This document shows, in pieces, positions 9,269 through 17,417 of a stretch of 64,000 bases of DNA. The position numbers and the translations under genes are program-made. Below the pieces are notes generated by a model that did not search any database, was not told the origin of the DNA, and saw nothing but the letters and a program-made list of their open reading frames with translations. Numbering within the stretch: position 1 is the stretch's first letter; the number at the start of each line of letters is the position of its first letter. Source of the stretch: Rhodoferax koreense (GTDB lineage Bacteria > Pseudomonadota > Gammaproteobacteria > Burkholderiales > Burkholderiaceae_C); assembly GCF_001955695.1 (NCBI RefSeq), contig NZ_CP019236.1, positions 124,001 to 188,000 of the forward strand, given 5' to 3'.

Positions 9269-9823
9269 TCAGGCCGCCAGCTTCAGCGGTTGGACGACCG
9301 GGAAATCGATTTCGGTCTCTGCCACTTCGTTGACATAGTTGGTGAAGGTGTTCAGTGCCACCGCCAGCAGAATGTCCAGCACCTGTGCGTCGCTGTAGCC
9401 GGCGCTGCGCACCGCCCCGACCTGGTCGTCGCTCACATGCCCGCGTTGGCGCACCACGTCAACCGCAAAGCGCACGGCGGCGTCGGCCTTGGGATCGTTG
9501 GACGCGCCGTGGCGGTTGGCTGCGATCTCGGCGTCGTCCAGCTTGGCCAGCTTGCGGCCCAGGTATGCATGGGCCGATAGGCAATAGCCGCAGCCGTTGA
9601 TCTCGGCCACCGCCAAGGCAATGCGCTCGCGGGTGGCCGCGTCCAGGCCGCCTTGCGCGGCCGCCCCGCTCAATTGCAGGTAGCCGGCCAGCGCGGCAGG
9701 GCTGTTGGCGACCACCCTGAACAGGTTGGGCACCACGCCCAATTGCTTTTCCACGGTCTTCAATGCGGTGTGGGTGGCGGCGGGTGCGGCGTCGATGGTG
9801 GCGGGGGTGTTCAGACGGGACAT
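9269..9823 (-). CDS. AhpD-like alkylhydroperoxidase / carboxymuconolactone decarboxylase family protein
   Basis: This 184-residue protein has the AhpD-type redox motif CGYC (CxxC) followed by LSAH within EINGCGYCLSAHAYLGRKLA near residues 80-98, so peroxidase/disulfide chemistry is predicted rather than carboxymuconolactone decarboxylation. The family forms all-helical oligomers in the cytoplasm. Start ATG 9823 (MSRLNTPATID) was chosen because the upstream extension runs through the divergent LysR gene. It is first in a two-gene unit with the hydrolase at 8380-9261 and shares its intergenic region with the LysR gene at 9942, which probably controls it. Confidence 0.9.
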   Translation of the reverse strand: MSRLNTPATIDAAPAATHTALKTVEKQLGVVPNLFRVVANSPAALAGYLQLSGAAAQGGLDAATRERIALAVAEINGCGYCLSAHAYLGRKLAKLDDAEIAANRHGASNDPKADAAVRFAVDVVRQRGHVSDDQVGAVRSAGYSDAQVLDILLAVALNTFTNYVNEVAETEIDFPVVQPLKLAA

Positions 9824-9850
9824 GAGGTGCTCCAGAAGTGGGTTGAGGTA

Positions 9851-9904
9851 CACGCCTTGTTGGCGTGGAAGGATTATTTTTCTTACCATTGAGTTTGATA
9901 ATCC
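9851..9904. promoter_or_regulatory. Two inverted repeats between divergent LysR and AhpD-like genes
   Basis: The 118-base gap between the divergent genes holds a short inverted repeat CACGCC-TTGTT-GGCGTG (9851-9867) and a wider one, GGATTAT-N20-ATAATCC (9871-9904). The region is AT-rich compared with its surroundings and should contain both promoters. LysR proteins normally bind such imperfect dyads in the shared promoter region of their target; that these are the sites is an inference. Confidence 0.5.
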
Positions 9905-9941
9905 AGATGATTTGTGAATAACCTTCTTGAAAACTGGAACA

Positions 9942-10874
9942 ATGGACCGGTTTGACGCCATCACCGCCTTTGTCGCCGTCGCCCGTGCCGGCGGCTTCTC
10001 GGCCGCCGGCCGCACGCTTGGCACCCCGGTGGCCAACGTCAGCCGCAAGGTGGCCTTGCTCGAAGATGCGCTGGGCGTGCGGCTGTTCGTGCGCACCACC
10101 CGGCACGTGGCCCTGACCGAAGCCGGCAAGCGCTACTTCGAGGCCTGCAGCCGGGTCATCGATGCATTGCGCGACGCCGACGAAGAAGTGACTGGCGAAT
10201 ACCGCCAGCCCAAGGGCGACCTGGTCGTCACCGCGCCGCTGGGCTTCGGCCAGCAACATCTGCAGCCGGTGGTGCACGAGTTCCTGCGCGCCTACCCGCA
10301 GGTCAATGTCCACCTGCAGCTGTCCGATCGGGTGGTGGCGCTGGTGGACGAACATGTGGACTGCGCAGTGCGCATTGGCAACCTGGGTGACAGCAGCCTG
10401 GTGGCCCGCGAACTGGGCGCGGTCCGGGTCGTGGTGTGTGCGTCGCCGGACTATCTTGCGGCGCGTGGAACACCGCCGGATCTGGCGGCGTTGGCCGATC
10501 ACGATTGCATCAGCTGGACGGGGCTGGGGCCCCACAGGGTCTGGACCCTGACGGTGCGCCGGGCAGATCGATGCACCGATGCGCAGGTGCCGGTTCGCGT
10601 GCGCACGTCCACCACCACGCCGGAGTCGGCGCTGCAGGCCGCCATCGCCGGGCTCGGCCTGGTGCAGGCCACGAGCTACCAGGTGGCACCGCATGTCGCG
10701 GCCGGGCGGCTGGTACCCGTGCTGACGGCCCATGACAGTGAACCTTACCCCGTGACCCTGGTCTACCCGGGCAAGCGGTTGATCCCCTTGAAGCTGCGGG
10801 CGCTGCTGGACTTTGCGTCGCCCCGCCTGGTGCAGCGGTTGGCCGATGTCGAGGCGGTCATGGGCCGGCGGTGA
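9942..10874 (+). CDS. LysR-family transcriptional regulator
   Basis: The 310-residue protein starts MDRFDAITAFVAVARAGGFSAAGR, giving the N-terminal helix-turn-helix (residues 1-60; TPVANVSRKVALLEDALGVRL), then the two-lobe effector domain (about residues 90-295). The typical LysR subgroup phrase GDLVVTAPLGFGQQHL lies near residue 95. It is divergent from the AhpD-like/hydrolase operon, so that operon is its most likely target. Start ATG 9942 was preferred over the upstream TTG at 9927. The effector is unknown. Confidence 0.92.
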   Translation: MDRFDAITAFVAVARAGGFSAAGRTLGTPVANVSRKVALLEDALGVRLFVRTTRHVALTEAGKRYFEACSRVIDALRDADEEVTGEYRQPKGDLVVTAPLGFGQQHLQPVVHEFLRAYPQVNVHLQLSDRVVALVDEHVDCAVRIGNLGDSSLVARELGAVRVVVCASPDYLAARGTPPDLAALADHDCISWTGLGPHRVWTLTVRRADRCTDAQVPVRVRTSTTTPESALQAAIAGLGLVQATSYQVAPHVAAGRLVPVLTAHDSEPYPVTLVYPGKRLIPLKLRALLDFASPRLVQRLADVEAVMGRR

Positions 10875-10987
10875 GCCGGGTCTGCGGGCCGGCCGCGCGG
10901 CGCAGTCTCCTACGCGAGGCGCTGACGGCCGGCCGACAGATGGCTGGCGGTGATTTTTCGATACTGGTGTGATACCAGGAGATGACC

Positions 10988-11278
10988 ATGACCGCAGCCA
11001 CCCAGCACGATGCGCATCAAGCGCAAAAAGGCCCTGCTGCCACTCGCAGCAATGGCCCGACGAAAACACCTGCGGAGCCCGATACCAAGGCCGCCCGGCA
11101 GGATGGCGGCGATGTGCAGGGCGACATGCCGCTTCCGCACGAGCGCGACCAGAGCAGCCACATGACCGACGGCGTGCCGAGCACCAAGGTGCGGCAGGCC
11201 GCGAAGGACGTGGAGCGCGGCCTGGAAGACACCAGCAAGGGGGCGGAGATGGACCGCGCCTACCAGAAGCAGCGTTGA
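10988..11278 (+). CDS. Small hydrophilic protein of unknown function
   Basis: A 96-residue, strongly charged, Gln/Asp/Lys-rich protein without membrane segments or cysteines. A good ribosome site AGGAG (10977-10981) lies six bases before the ATG at 10988, which decides the start over the in-frame ATG at 10982. The C-terminal half (STKVRQAAKDVERGLEDTSKGAEMDRAYQKQR) reads as an amphipathic helix; the N-terminal half looks disordered. I do not recognise a family. It stands alone between a LysR gene and the serine hydrolase pair, which begins 17 bases downstream. Confidence 0.7.
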   Translation: MTAATQHDAHQAQKGPAATRSNGPTKTPAEPDTKAARQDGGDVQGDMPLPHERDQSSHMTDGVPSTKVRQAAKDVERGLEDTSKGAEMDRAYQKQR

Positions 11279-11295
11279 GGCGTTGCCCGCCGCGC

Positions 11296-12471
11296 ATGCA
11301 CCTCCCCAGGCCTTCACTGCGCCAGCTCCCAGGGTTTCGCCGGGCCGTCGTGCTCGGCTTCGTGCCGGCCGTCGCCGCCTGCATGTTTTGGGTCCAGGGT
11401 CCGGCCCAGGCGGCCAGTGAGACCGCAGAGCCGGAATGGGTTGGCCGCATGCAGGCCGAATTCACGCGCATCGAAACTCAGAGCGGCGCGGGCCTGGGCG
11501 TCTACGTCCGGGACCTGGGCACCGGCCATGCGGCTTCCCACCGTGCCGAGGAAACCTGGTATCTGGCCTCCACGGTCAAGGTGCCGATCGCCATCGCCGT
11601 GCTGCGCGGCGTGGATCGGGGCGACTACCGGCTCGACACCCGGCTCGTGCTGCGCGACACCGATCTCGTCGACGGCGCGGGCCAGACGGTGAAGCAGCAT
11701 GTGGGCGCGCCGCTGTCCATCCGTTACCTGCTGAACCAGATGATCGTCTACAGCGACAACACCGCCAGCGACATGCTGATCGGCCTGGTCGGCATCGACG
11801 CGGTCAACGCCGTGGTGCACGAACTCGTGCCGCAGGGGTTCCAGCGCATCACCACGCTCGCCGATGTGCGCCGCCACGCCTACGAAAACCTGGCGCCCGA
11901 GGCCGCGCGGCTTTCGGGTTACGACTTCCTGCTGCTCAAGGCGCAACGCACGGATGCCGAACGCCAGGCCGCGCTGAGCCACCTGATCCAGGTGCCGACC
12001 GCGGCGTTCCGCCTGCCCAGCGTCGGCGCGGCTTTCGAGGCGTATTACGCCACCGGCCTGAATTCGGGCCGGCTCGATGCGTATGCCGACCTGCTCGAAC
12101 TGCTCGCGCGTGGCAAGGCCCTGAGCGCGGGCAGCACCAAGTACCTGCTCGGCGTGATGGAGCGCGTGCGCACCGGGCCCAACCGCATCAAGGCCGGCCT
12201 GCCCCCGCGCGCCCATTTCGCGCACAAGACCGGCACGCAGCGCGCGCGCACCTGCGACTCGGGCGTGGTCACCCTGCCCAGGCTCGGCCGCGACCAGCGC
12301 GTGGTCGTGGTGGCCTGCACCAGCGGCGAGCTGTCTTCCACCCGGTCGGACCACACGTTGCGGCAGGTGGGCACGGCCCTTTGCAAATCCGGCCTGCTGA
12401 CCGACGGGAAACCCGATGAACCCATTTGTTTCGCCACGCCCAGCCTCGTGCCTGGCACTGTTGCTGACTAG
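11296..12471 (+). CDS. Secreted class A beta-lactamase-fold serine hydrolase (copy 1)
   Basis: The 391-residue product has an N-terminal secretion signal (hydrophobic about residues 18-35, Ala-x-Ala near 40). The three penicillin-recognising motifs are present: S92-T-V-K95, S153-D-N155 and K311-T-G. It is longer than class A beta-lactamases (about 290) because of a roughly 60-residue insert between SDN and KTG. The Glu166 ExxLN motif needed for fast deacylation in class A enzymes is not recognisable. It may therefore be a penicillin-binding or peptidase-like hydrolase rather than a resistance enzyme. The reading frame runs 56 bases into its paralogue at 12416. Two tail cysteines (about residues 372 and 384) lie in the overlap region. 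Confidence 0.85.
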   Translation: MHLPRPSLRQLPGFRRAVVLGFVPAVAACMFWVQGPAQAASETAEPEWVGRMQAEFTRIETQSGAGLGVYVRDLGTGHAASHRAEETWYLASTVKVPIAIAVLRGVDRGDYRLDTRLVLRDTDLVDGAGQTVKQHVGAPLSIRYLLNQMIVYSDNTASDMLIGLVGIDAVNAVVHELVPQGFQRITTLADVRRHAYENLAPEAARLSGYDFLLLKAQRTDAERQAALSHLIQVPTAAFRLPSVGAAFEAYYATGLNSGRLDAYADLLELLARGKALSAGSTKYLLGVMERVRTGPNRIKAGLPPRAHFAHKTGTQRARTCDSGVVTLPRLGRDQRVVVVACTSGELSSTRSDHTLRQVGTALCKSGLLTDGKPDEPICFATPSLVPGTVAD

Positions 12472-13477
12472 CCTGGCATGGCTGGCACCGGCCCATGCGG
12501 CGGACTGGTCCGACGCGCTGAAGGCACGCGTGGCGCAGATCGACCAGGCCACGCCGGGCCAGCTCGGTGTCTACGTCAAGCGGCTCGACAACGGCGAGAC
12601 GATGCGCTTTGAAGCCGATCGCCCCTGGTACCTGGCCTCTTCGGCCAAGCTGCCCGTGGCCATCGCGCTGCTGCAGGAGGTGGAGAAAAACAAGATCAAG
12701 CTGAGCGACAAACTCGTGCTGAAGGAGACCGACAAGGTCGACGGCTCGGGCGCCGTGGTCTGGCAGAAAAACGGCACCTCCTACACCGTGGATTCGTTGC
12801 TCAAGCGCATGCTCATGGACAGCGACAACACCGCCGCCAACATGCTGATCCGCACCATCGGCGAAGACACACTGAACGACTACGCCAGGGACTACCTGGG
12901 CCGCAAGGGCTTCGAGAAGATCACCGATTTCACGGCCGTGCGTTACGACGTCTATGCCGAGATCCACACCGATGCCCGCAAGCTGAGCAACATGGACCTG
13001 GTGCGCGCCGCCGCCGCGCCGCTCGGCCCGAAACGTTTCGACACCCTGGTGCGCACCATGGGCGTGGACAAGGCCGCGGTGCGGGTCAAGACCATCGACG
13101 AGGCCTATGCGCGGTACTACGCCAAAGGTGCCAACACCGCCACGCTCGAAGGCTACGGCGGCATGCTGGAGCAACTCGTGCGCGGCAAGCTGCTGTCGGC
13201 CGAACACATGAAGTTGCTCTACACCGACCTCAAGTTCGATACCTACGACGCCTACCGGCTCGAAGCCGGCCTGCCGCGCACGGTGAAGTTCATCCACAAG
13301 ACCGGCACCCAGATGCACCGCGCCTGCCACATGGGCGTGATCGACCCGCAGGACGGCGGCCGCGCGGCCATCGTCGTGGCCACCTGCGCGGAAGGCCTGG
13401 ACGAACACGCCGAGGCCGGCCGCGCCTTCGAGCAGATCGGCCGGGCGATCACACAGACGATGCTGACCGAACGTTGA
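12416..13477 (+). CDS. Secreted class A beta-lactamase-fold serine hydrolase (copy 2)
   Basis: The 353-residue product has a clear signal peptide (LALLLTSLAWLAPAHAA, cleavage near residue 28) and the same motifs as its upstream neighbour: S75-S-A-K78, S136-D-N138 and K295-T-G. The two proteins share long similar stretches (PWYLAS, SDNTA, FxHKTGTQ, GVYVxxLxxG), showing tandem duplication. As in copy 1, no ExxLN deacylation motif is recognisable. The start overlaps the end of copy 1 by 56 bases, so translational coupling is likely. Predicted periplasmic; substrate unknown. Beta-lactam hydrolysis is possible but not shown by the sequence. Confidence 0.87.
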   Translation: MNPFVSPRPASCLALLLTSLAWLAPAHAADWSDALKARVAQIDQATPGQLGVYVKRLDNGETMRFEADRPWYLASSAKLPVAIALLQEVEKNKIKLSDKLVLKETDKVDGSGAVVWQKNGTSYTVDSLLKRMLMDSDNTAANMLIRTIGEDTLNDYARDYLGRKGFEKITDFTAVRYDVYAEIHTDARKLSNMDLVRAAAAPLGPKRFDTLVRTMGVDKAAVRVKTIDEAYARYYAKGANTATLEGYGGMLEQLVRGKLLSAEHMKLLYTDLKFDTYDAYRLEAGLPRTVKFIHKTGTQMHRACHMGVIDPQDGGRAAIVVATCAEGLDEHAEAGRAFEQIGRAITQTMLTER

Positions 13478-13586
13478 GACCGGGCGGCCGGTCCCTGCAG
13501 GCCGCGCCGACTCCGCCTATAGTGTTCCCTTCGGTATTCCCAGGCTGCCGCCGCCTCGCGTGGCCGGCGGCCGGACCACTTCCCCC

Positions 13587-15932
13587 ATGGAGACCTCAGT
13601 GCAGAACAACAACCCCCTACGTTTCGGCAGCGGCCAGTCGGTGCGACGCCTCGAAGACGACCAGTTGCTGGCCGGTGCCGGCCGTTTCACCGCCGACGTG
13701 GTGCCCGCGGGCCAGGCCAGCGCCGTCTTTGTGCGCTCCCCGTATCCGCATGCGCGCATCGTGTCGGTCGATACCTCCCCGGCGTTGGAACTGCCCGGCG
13801 TGCTGGCCATCGTCACCGGCGCCGACCTGGCAGCCGAGGGCGTGAAGGTGTTGCCCGGGGTCAGCGGCTTCAAGCGCGCCGATGGCAGCGCGGCCGTCAC
13901 ACCGCCGCAGCGGGTGCTGGCCCACGAGCGCGTGCGTTTTGTTGGTGAGGCCGTGGCGCTGGTGGTGGCCGAAACCCTGGAGCAGGCGCGCGACGCGGCC
14001 GAGGCCGTGTTCGTCGACTACGAAGAACTGCCGATGGTGGTGGACATGGCCGCCGCCACCGCGCCGGGCGCACCCGCGCTGGCCGAGGCCGCTCCCGACA
14101 ACATCGCGGCCGTGGCCCACCATGGCGACACGGCGGCCACGGACGCGGCGTTTGCCAAGGCCCGCCACACCGTGAAGCTCGAGGTGGTGAACCAGCGCAT
14201 CGTCGCCGTGACCATGGAGCCGCGCACCGTGCTGGCCGAGGCCGACGCGGACAGCGACAAGGGGCCGGGCCGCATCACCATCCGCATGAGCACGCAGATG
14301 CCGACCGGCGTGCGCAACTCGGTGGCCGCGGCGCTCGGCCTGGAACAGGAGCAGGTGCGGGTGATCGTCGGCGACGTGGGTGGCGGCTTCGGCATGAAGA
14401 CCGGCGTCTATCCCGAAGACGTGGCCGTGGCCTACGGCGCACGCCTGTTGAAGCGGCCGGTGAAATGGGTCAGCGAACGCAGCGAGGAGTTCCTCGCCGC
14501 CTACCATGGCCGCGACCTGCACAGCCATGCGGAACTCGCGCTCGCCGAAGACGGCAAGATCCTCGCGCTGCGCCTGTCCTCGCTGGCCAACGTCGGCGCC
14601 TACGCCACCGGCGCCGGCGTGGCCATCCAGCTGCTGATCGGCCCCTGGGTACAGACCAGCGTCTACGACATCCCCACGATCGACTTCAACTTCAAGGCCG
14701 TGCTGACCAACACCACGCCCACCAGCGCCTACCGCGGCGCGGGCCGGCCCGAGGCCATCTTCATGATGGAACGGCTGATGGACGAGGCCGCGCGCCAGAC
14801 CGGCATCGACCGCGTGGCGCTGCGCCGGCGCAACTTCATCCAGCCCGAGCAGATGCCGTACAAGAACCCGATGGGCCAGACCTACGACACCGGCCACTTC
14901 GAGCAGATCATGGACGAGGGCCTGGCGCTGGCCGACTGGAACGGCTTCGAGGCGCGCGCCGCAACGTCGGCGAAAAACGGCAAGCTCCGTGGCCTCGGCA
15001 TCGCCACGTTTCTCGAATGGACCGGTGGCAACGTGTTCGAGGAGCGCGTCACCGTCAGCGTGCAGGCCGACGGCATCATCGAGGTCTTCTCCGCCGTCAA
15101 CGCCATGGGCCAGGGCATCGCCACCACGCTGGCGCAACTGGTGGTCGACGCGTTCGGCGTCGGCATCGAGCAGGTGCGTGTGGTGCTCGGCGACACCGAC
15201 CGCGGCAACGGCTTCGGCAGCGCCGGCTCGCGCAGCATCTTCACCGGCGGCTCGGCCGTGCGCATCGGCGCCGAACGCACCATCGACCAGGCAAAGCAAC
15301 TGGCCGCCAAGGAACTCGAGGCCGCGCCCGAAGACCTGCAATACGCCGAAGGCCGCTTCACCGTGGCCGGCACCGACCTGCAGATCGGCCTGTTCGACCT
15401 GGCCGGCCGCCAGCCCGAGCAGCGCATCTTCATGGATTCCACCAGCACCGTGGACGGGCCGACCTGGCCCAACGGCTGCCACATCAGCGAAGTCGAGATC
15501 GACCCGCTCACGGGGCAGGTCGCGGTGGTGGCCTATGCCTCGATGAACGACGTGGGCCGAGTCATCAACCCGATGGTGGTGCGAGGCCAGCTCGATGGCG
15601 GCGCGGTGCAGGGCATCGGCCAGGCGCTGTGCGAGCACCTGGTGTACGACGGCGAGACCGGCCAGCTCGTGAGCGGCAGCTTCATGGACTACGCCATGCC
15701 GCACGCGGAAGATGCGCCCGACTTCAAGACCGAGATGAACACCACCATCCCGTGCAAGAACAATCCGCTCGGCGTGAAGGGCGTGGGCGAGCTCGGCACC
15801 ATCGGCGCCGCACCCGCGGTGGTCAATGCGGTGGCCGACGCGCTGGCCCGGGCCGGCCATGCCGGCTTGACGACCAGGCTGCAGATGCCGCTGTCGCCAG
15901 GCCGTCTGTGGAGCCTGTTACAGGGGGCATGA
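13587..15932 (+). CDS. Molybdenum hydroxylase large subunit (xanthine dehydrogenase/CO dehydrogenase family, form II coxL-like)
   Basis: This 781-residue protein is a molybdopterin-cytosine-dinucleotide-binding large subunit. The loop AYRGAGR (residues 381-387) is the motif of form II CoxL-like proteins, not the AYRCSFR of true CO dehydrogenase. The conserved molybdenum-site Glu is in KGVGELGTIGA (E735). GGGFGMKTGVYPED near residue 270 is also family-typical. Enzymes of this family hydroxylate aldehydes, purines or N-heterocycles and normally need FAD and 2Fe-2S subunits; neither flanks this gene, so partners must be encoded elsewhere or it may work with another electron acceptor. The start ATG 13587 precedes the conserved LRFGSGQSVRRLEDDQLLAG. 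The stop at 15932 abuts the next gene. Confidence 0.92.
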   Translation: METSVQNNNPLRFGSGQSVRRLEDDQLLAGAGRFTADVVPAGQASAVFVRSPYPHARIVSVDTSPALELPGVLAIVTGADLAAEGVKVLPGVSGFKRADGSAAVTPPQRVLAHERVRFVGEAVALVVAETLEQARDAAEAVFVDYEELPMVVDMAAATAPGAPALAEAAPDNIAAVAHHGDTAATDAAFAKARHTVKLEVVNQRIVAVTMEPRTVLAEADADSDKGPGRITIRMSTQMPTGVRNSVAAALGLEQEQVRVIVGDVGGGFGMKTGVYPEDVAVAYGARLLKRPVKWVSERSEEFLAAYHGRDLHSHAELALAEDGKILALRLSSLANVGAYATGAGVAIQLLIGPWVQTSVYDIPTIDFNFKAVLTNTTPTSAYRGAGRPEAIFMMERLMDEAARQTGIDRVALRRRNFIQPEQMPYKNPMGQTYDTGHFEQIMDEGLALADWNGFEARAATSAKNGKLRGLGIATFLEWTGGNVFEERVTVSVQADGIIEVFSAVNAMGQGIATTLAQLVVDAFGVGIEQVRVVLGDTDRGNGFGSAGSRSIFTGGSAVRIGAERTIDQAKQLAAKELEAAPEDLQYAEGRFTVAGTDLQIGLFDLAGRQPEQRIFMDSTSTVDGPTWPNGCHISEVEIDPLTGQVAVVAYASMNDVGRVINPMVVRGQLDGGAVQGIGQALCEHLVYDGETGQLVSGSFMDYAMPHAEDAPDFKTEMNTTIPCKNNPLGVKGVGELGTIGAAPAVVNAVADALARAGHAGLTTRLQMPLSPGRLWSLLQGA

Positions 15933-16883
15933 TTGTCTGAGTCGAATCGGGCTCCAGCGCAATCCCATCCTGTACAAGCAGCTACCGAAACAATAGCAAA
16001 GCCCCTCGCGGGCGGACACGGATCGAAAGCGGAGAACCTGCGCGGCATCGGCGCGATGCTCATCGCCGTGGGCTGCTTTTCGTTGATGGACGCCTTCATG
16101 AAGACGCTGGCGGGCACCTATCCGCCGATCCAGGTGGCCGCGCTGCGTGGCATGGCCGCGTTGCCCTTGGTCACGTTCTATGTGCTGTGGCGACGCGAGG
16201 TGGCGAGCCTGGGGCGCGTGCGCTGGGGGCTGCATGTATTGCGCGGCGTGTGCAACATCCTCACGCTGAGCCTGTTCAGCTACGCGCTGAAGTCGCTGCC
16301 GATGGCCGAGGCCTACACCATCTTCTTCATCGCGCCGCTGCTGATCACGGCGCTGTCCACCGTGGTGCTGGGCGAACGGGTGCGGCCCGCGCACTGGCTG
16401 GCCATCGCTGTCGGCCTGCTGGGCGTGCTGGTGGCCATGCGACCCGACCAGGAGGCGTTCTTCACCCTGGGCGCACTCGCGGTGCTGGGCGCCGCGACCT
16501 GCTACGCGCTGTCCGCCATCATCGGCCGGGTGCTGACCCGCACCGATTCGACGGCGAGCCTGGTGTTCTGGACCACCGCGTTCGTGGCCGTGTCCGGGGG
16601 CGTCCTGGCGCAGCCGGGCTGGGTGCCGGTGCAGCCGTCGCACTGGCCGCTGGTGGCGGGGCTGGCCTTCACCGGCTTCTTCGGACTGCTGGCCATCACC
16701 CAGGCTTTCCGCCATGGCCAGGCGGCCGTGGTGGCACCGTTCGAATACACGGCGCTGGCCTGGGGTGTGGTGCTCGACTGGCTGCTCTGGCAGACCGTGC
16801 CCGACGAAGCCACCCTGCTCGGCGGCGCCATCATCATCGGCAGCGGTCTCTACGTGGTGCGCAAGGAACGCGCGAAGCCTTGA
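15933..16883 (+). CDS. DMT-superfamily (EamA) transporter
   Basis: The 316-residue product has about ten hydrophobic helices in two EamA repeats (about residues 38-170 and 180-312), as in drug/metabolite transporters that export amino acids, nucleobases or other small molecules across the inner membrane. The start is taken as TTG 15933, immediately after the upstream stop, with a GGGGG run five bases before it and likely translational coupling. The first ATG in frame is 16056, just before the first helix (MLIAVGCFSLMDAFMK). The about 40-residue hydrophilic N-terminus is unusual for the family and coincides with a dispersed repeat (15948-16003), so it may be a recent addition. Substrate unknown. 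Confidence 0.88.
   Translation: MSESNRAPAQSHPVQAATETIAKPLAGGHGSKAENLRGIGAMLIAVGCFSLMDAFMKTLAGTYPPIQVAALRGMAALPLVTFYVLWRREVASLGRVRWGLHVLRGVCNILTLSLFSYALKSLPMAEAYTIFFIAPLLITALSTVVLGERVRPAHWLAIAVGLLGVLVAMRPDQEAFFTLGALAVLGAATCYALSAIIGRVLTRTDSTASLVFWTTAFVAVSGGVLAQPGWVPVQPSHWPLVAGLAFTGFFGLLAITQAFRHGQAAVVAPFEYTALAWGVVLDWLLWQTVPDEATLLGGAIIIGSGLYVVRKERAKP
15948..16003 (-). repeat. ~60-bp dispersed repeat at the 5' end of the DMT transporter gene
   Basis: Read on the minus strand this is TTTGCTATTG....GTAGCTGCTTG followed by GCGCTGGAGCC, the same order of blocks as the copies at 28964 (dadA) and 45279 (recQ/metH gap). The element supplies the first roughly 20 codons of the transporter frame. From memory, elements with these blocks are common in Comamonadaceae genomes; I cannot check this here. 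Confidence 0.65.
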
Positions 16884-16884
16884 T

Positions 16885-17271
16885 TCAGGTCTCGGCGGCA
16901 GGCCGGTGCGATGGCCGCAGCAGCTTGCGCACGACCGAGGACTGGAAGGGCTTGCGCAGGAAGTGATCGGCCAGCGCGATGGTCTTGGCCACGCGTTCGG
17001 ACTTGTCGCCCATGCCGGTGATGGCGATGATGACCATGCTGTTGTCGTACCGCGCACGCAGTTCCTGGGCCAGGTCGCAGCCATCCATGCCCGGCATGTT
17101 GATGTCGAGGATCACGCAGTGCGGCACCTGCTGCGCCACCAGGCGCAGGGCTTCGTGGCCATCGGAGGCGGTACGCACGACATAGCCGTCCAGTTCCAGC
17201 AATTCGGCCATGCCGGCGGCGGCGTCGAGCGAATCGTCGACCACCAGCACTTGAACGTCATCTTGGGACAT
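16885..17271 (-). CDS. Single-domain (CheY-like) response regulator
   Basis: The 128-residue protein is one receiver domain: acidic pair VVDDS near residues 10-14, phospho-acceptor Asp in CVILDINMPGMDG near residue 55, Thr/Ser site IAITGMG near 83, and conserved Lys in LRKPF near 105. There is no output domain, so it works by protein contact or in a phosphorelay. It lies next to, and divergent from, the hybrid kinase gene at 17418 (146 bases between), a likely partner. Start ATG 17271 (MSQDDVQVLVVDD) fits the domain boundary. The stop is 2 bases from that of the convergent DMT transporter gene. Confidence 0.92.
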   Translation of the reverse strand: MSQDDVQVLVVDDSLDAAAGMAELLELDGYVVRTASDGHEALRLVAQQVPHCVILDINMPGMDGCDLAQELRARYDNSMVIIAITGMGDKSERVAKTIALADHFLRKPFQSSVVRKLLRPSHRPAAET

Positions 17272-17417
17272 CGACTCGCCTTGTTTCCATCGATAAAAAC
17301 TGCATTTTATGAACCTCGCGCGCGCCCTCTTGTAGGACCACGGCGGTTCTGAAGCCGGCGATCGCCGAATCGGTGCACCTGGCCTCAAAATGCAACAAAA
17401 GAGTCAAGGAAACACGG

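Noticed and set aside
11296..13477. Calling the serine hydrolase pair beta-lactamase resistance genes
   Set aside because: SxxK, SDN and KTG are present but the class A ExxLN motif is not recognisable, so resistance cannot be claimed.
13587..15932. Calling the molybdenum hydroxylase a carbon monoxide dehydrogenase (coxL)
   Set aside because: The active-site loop is AYRGAGR (form II), not AYRCSFR, and coxM/coxS are absent.
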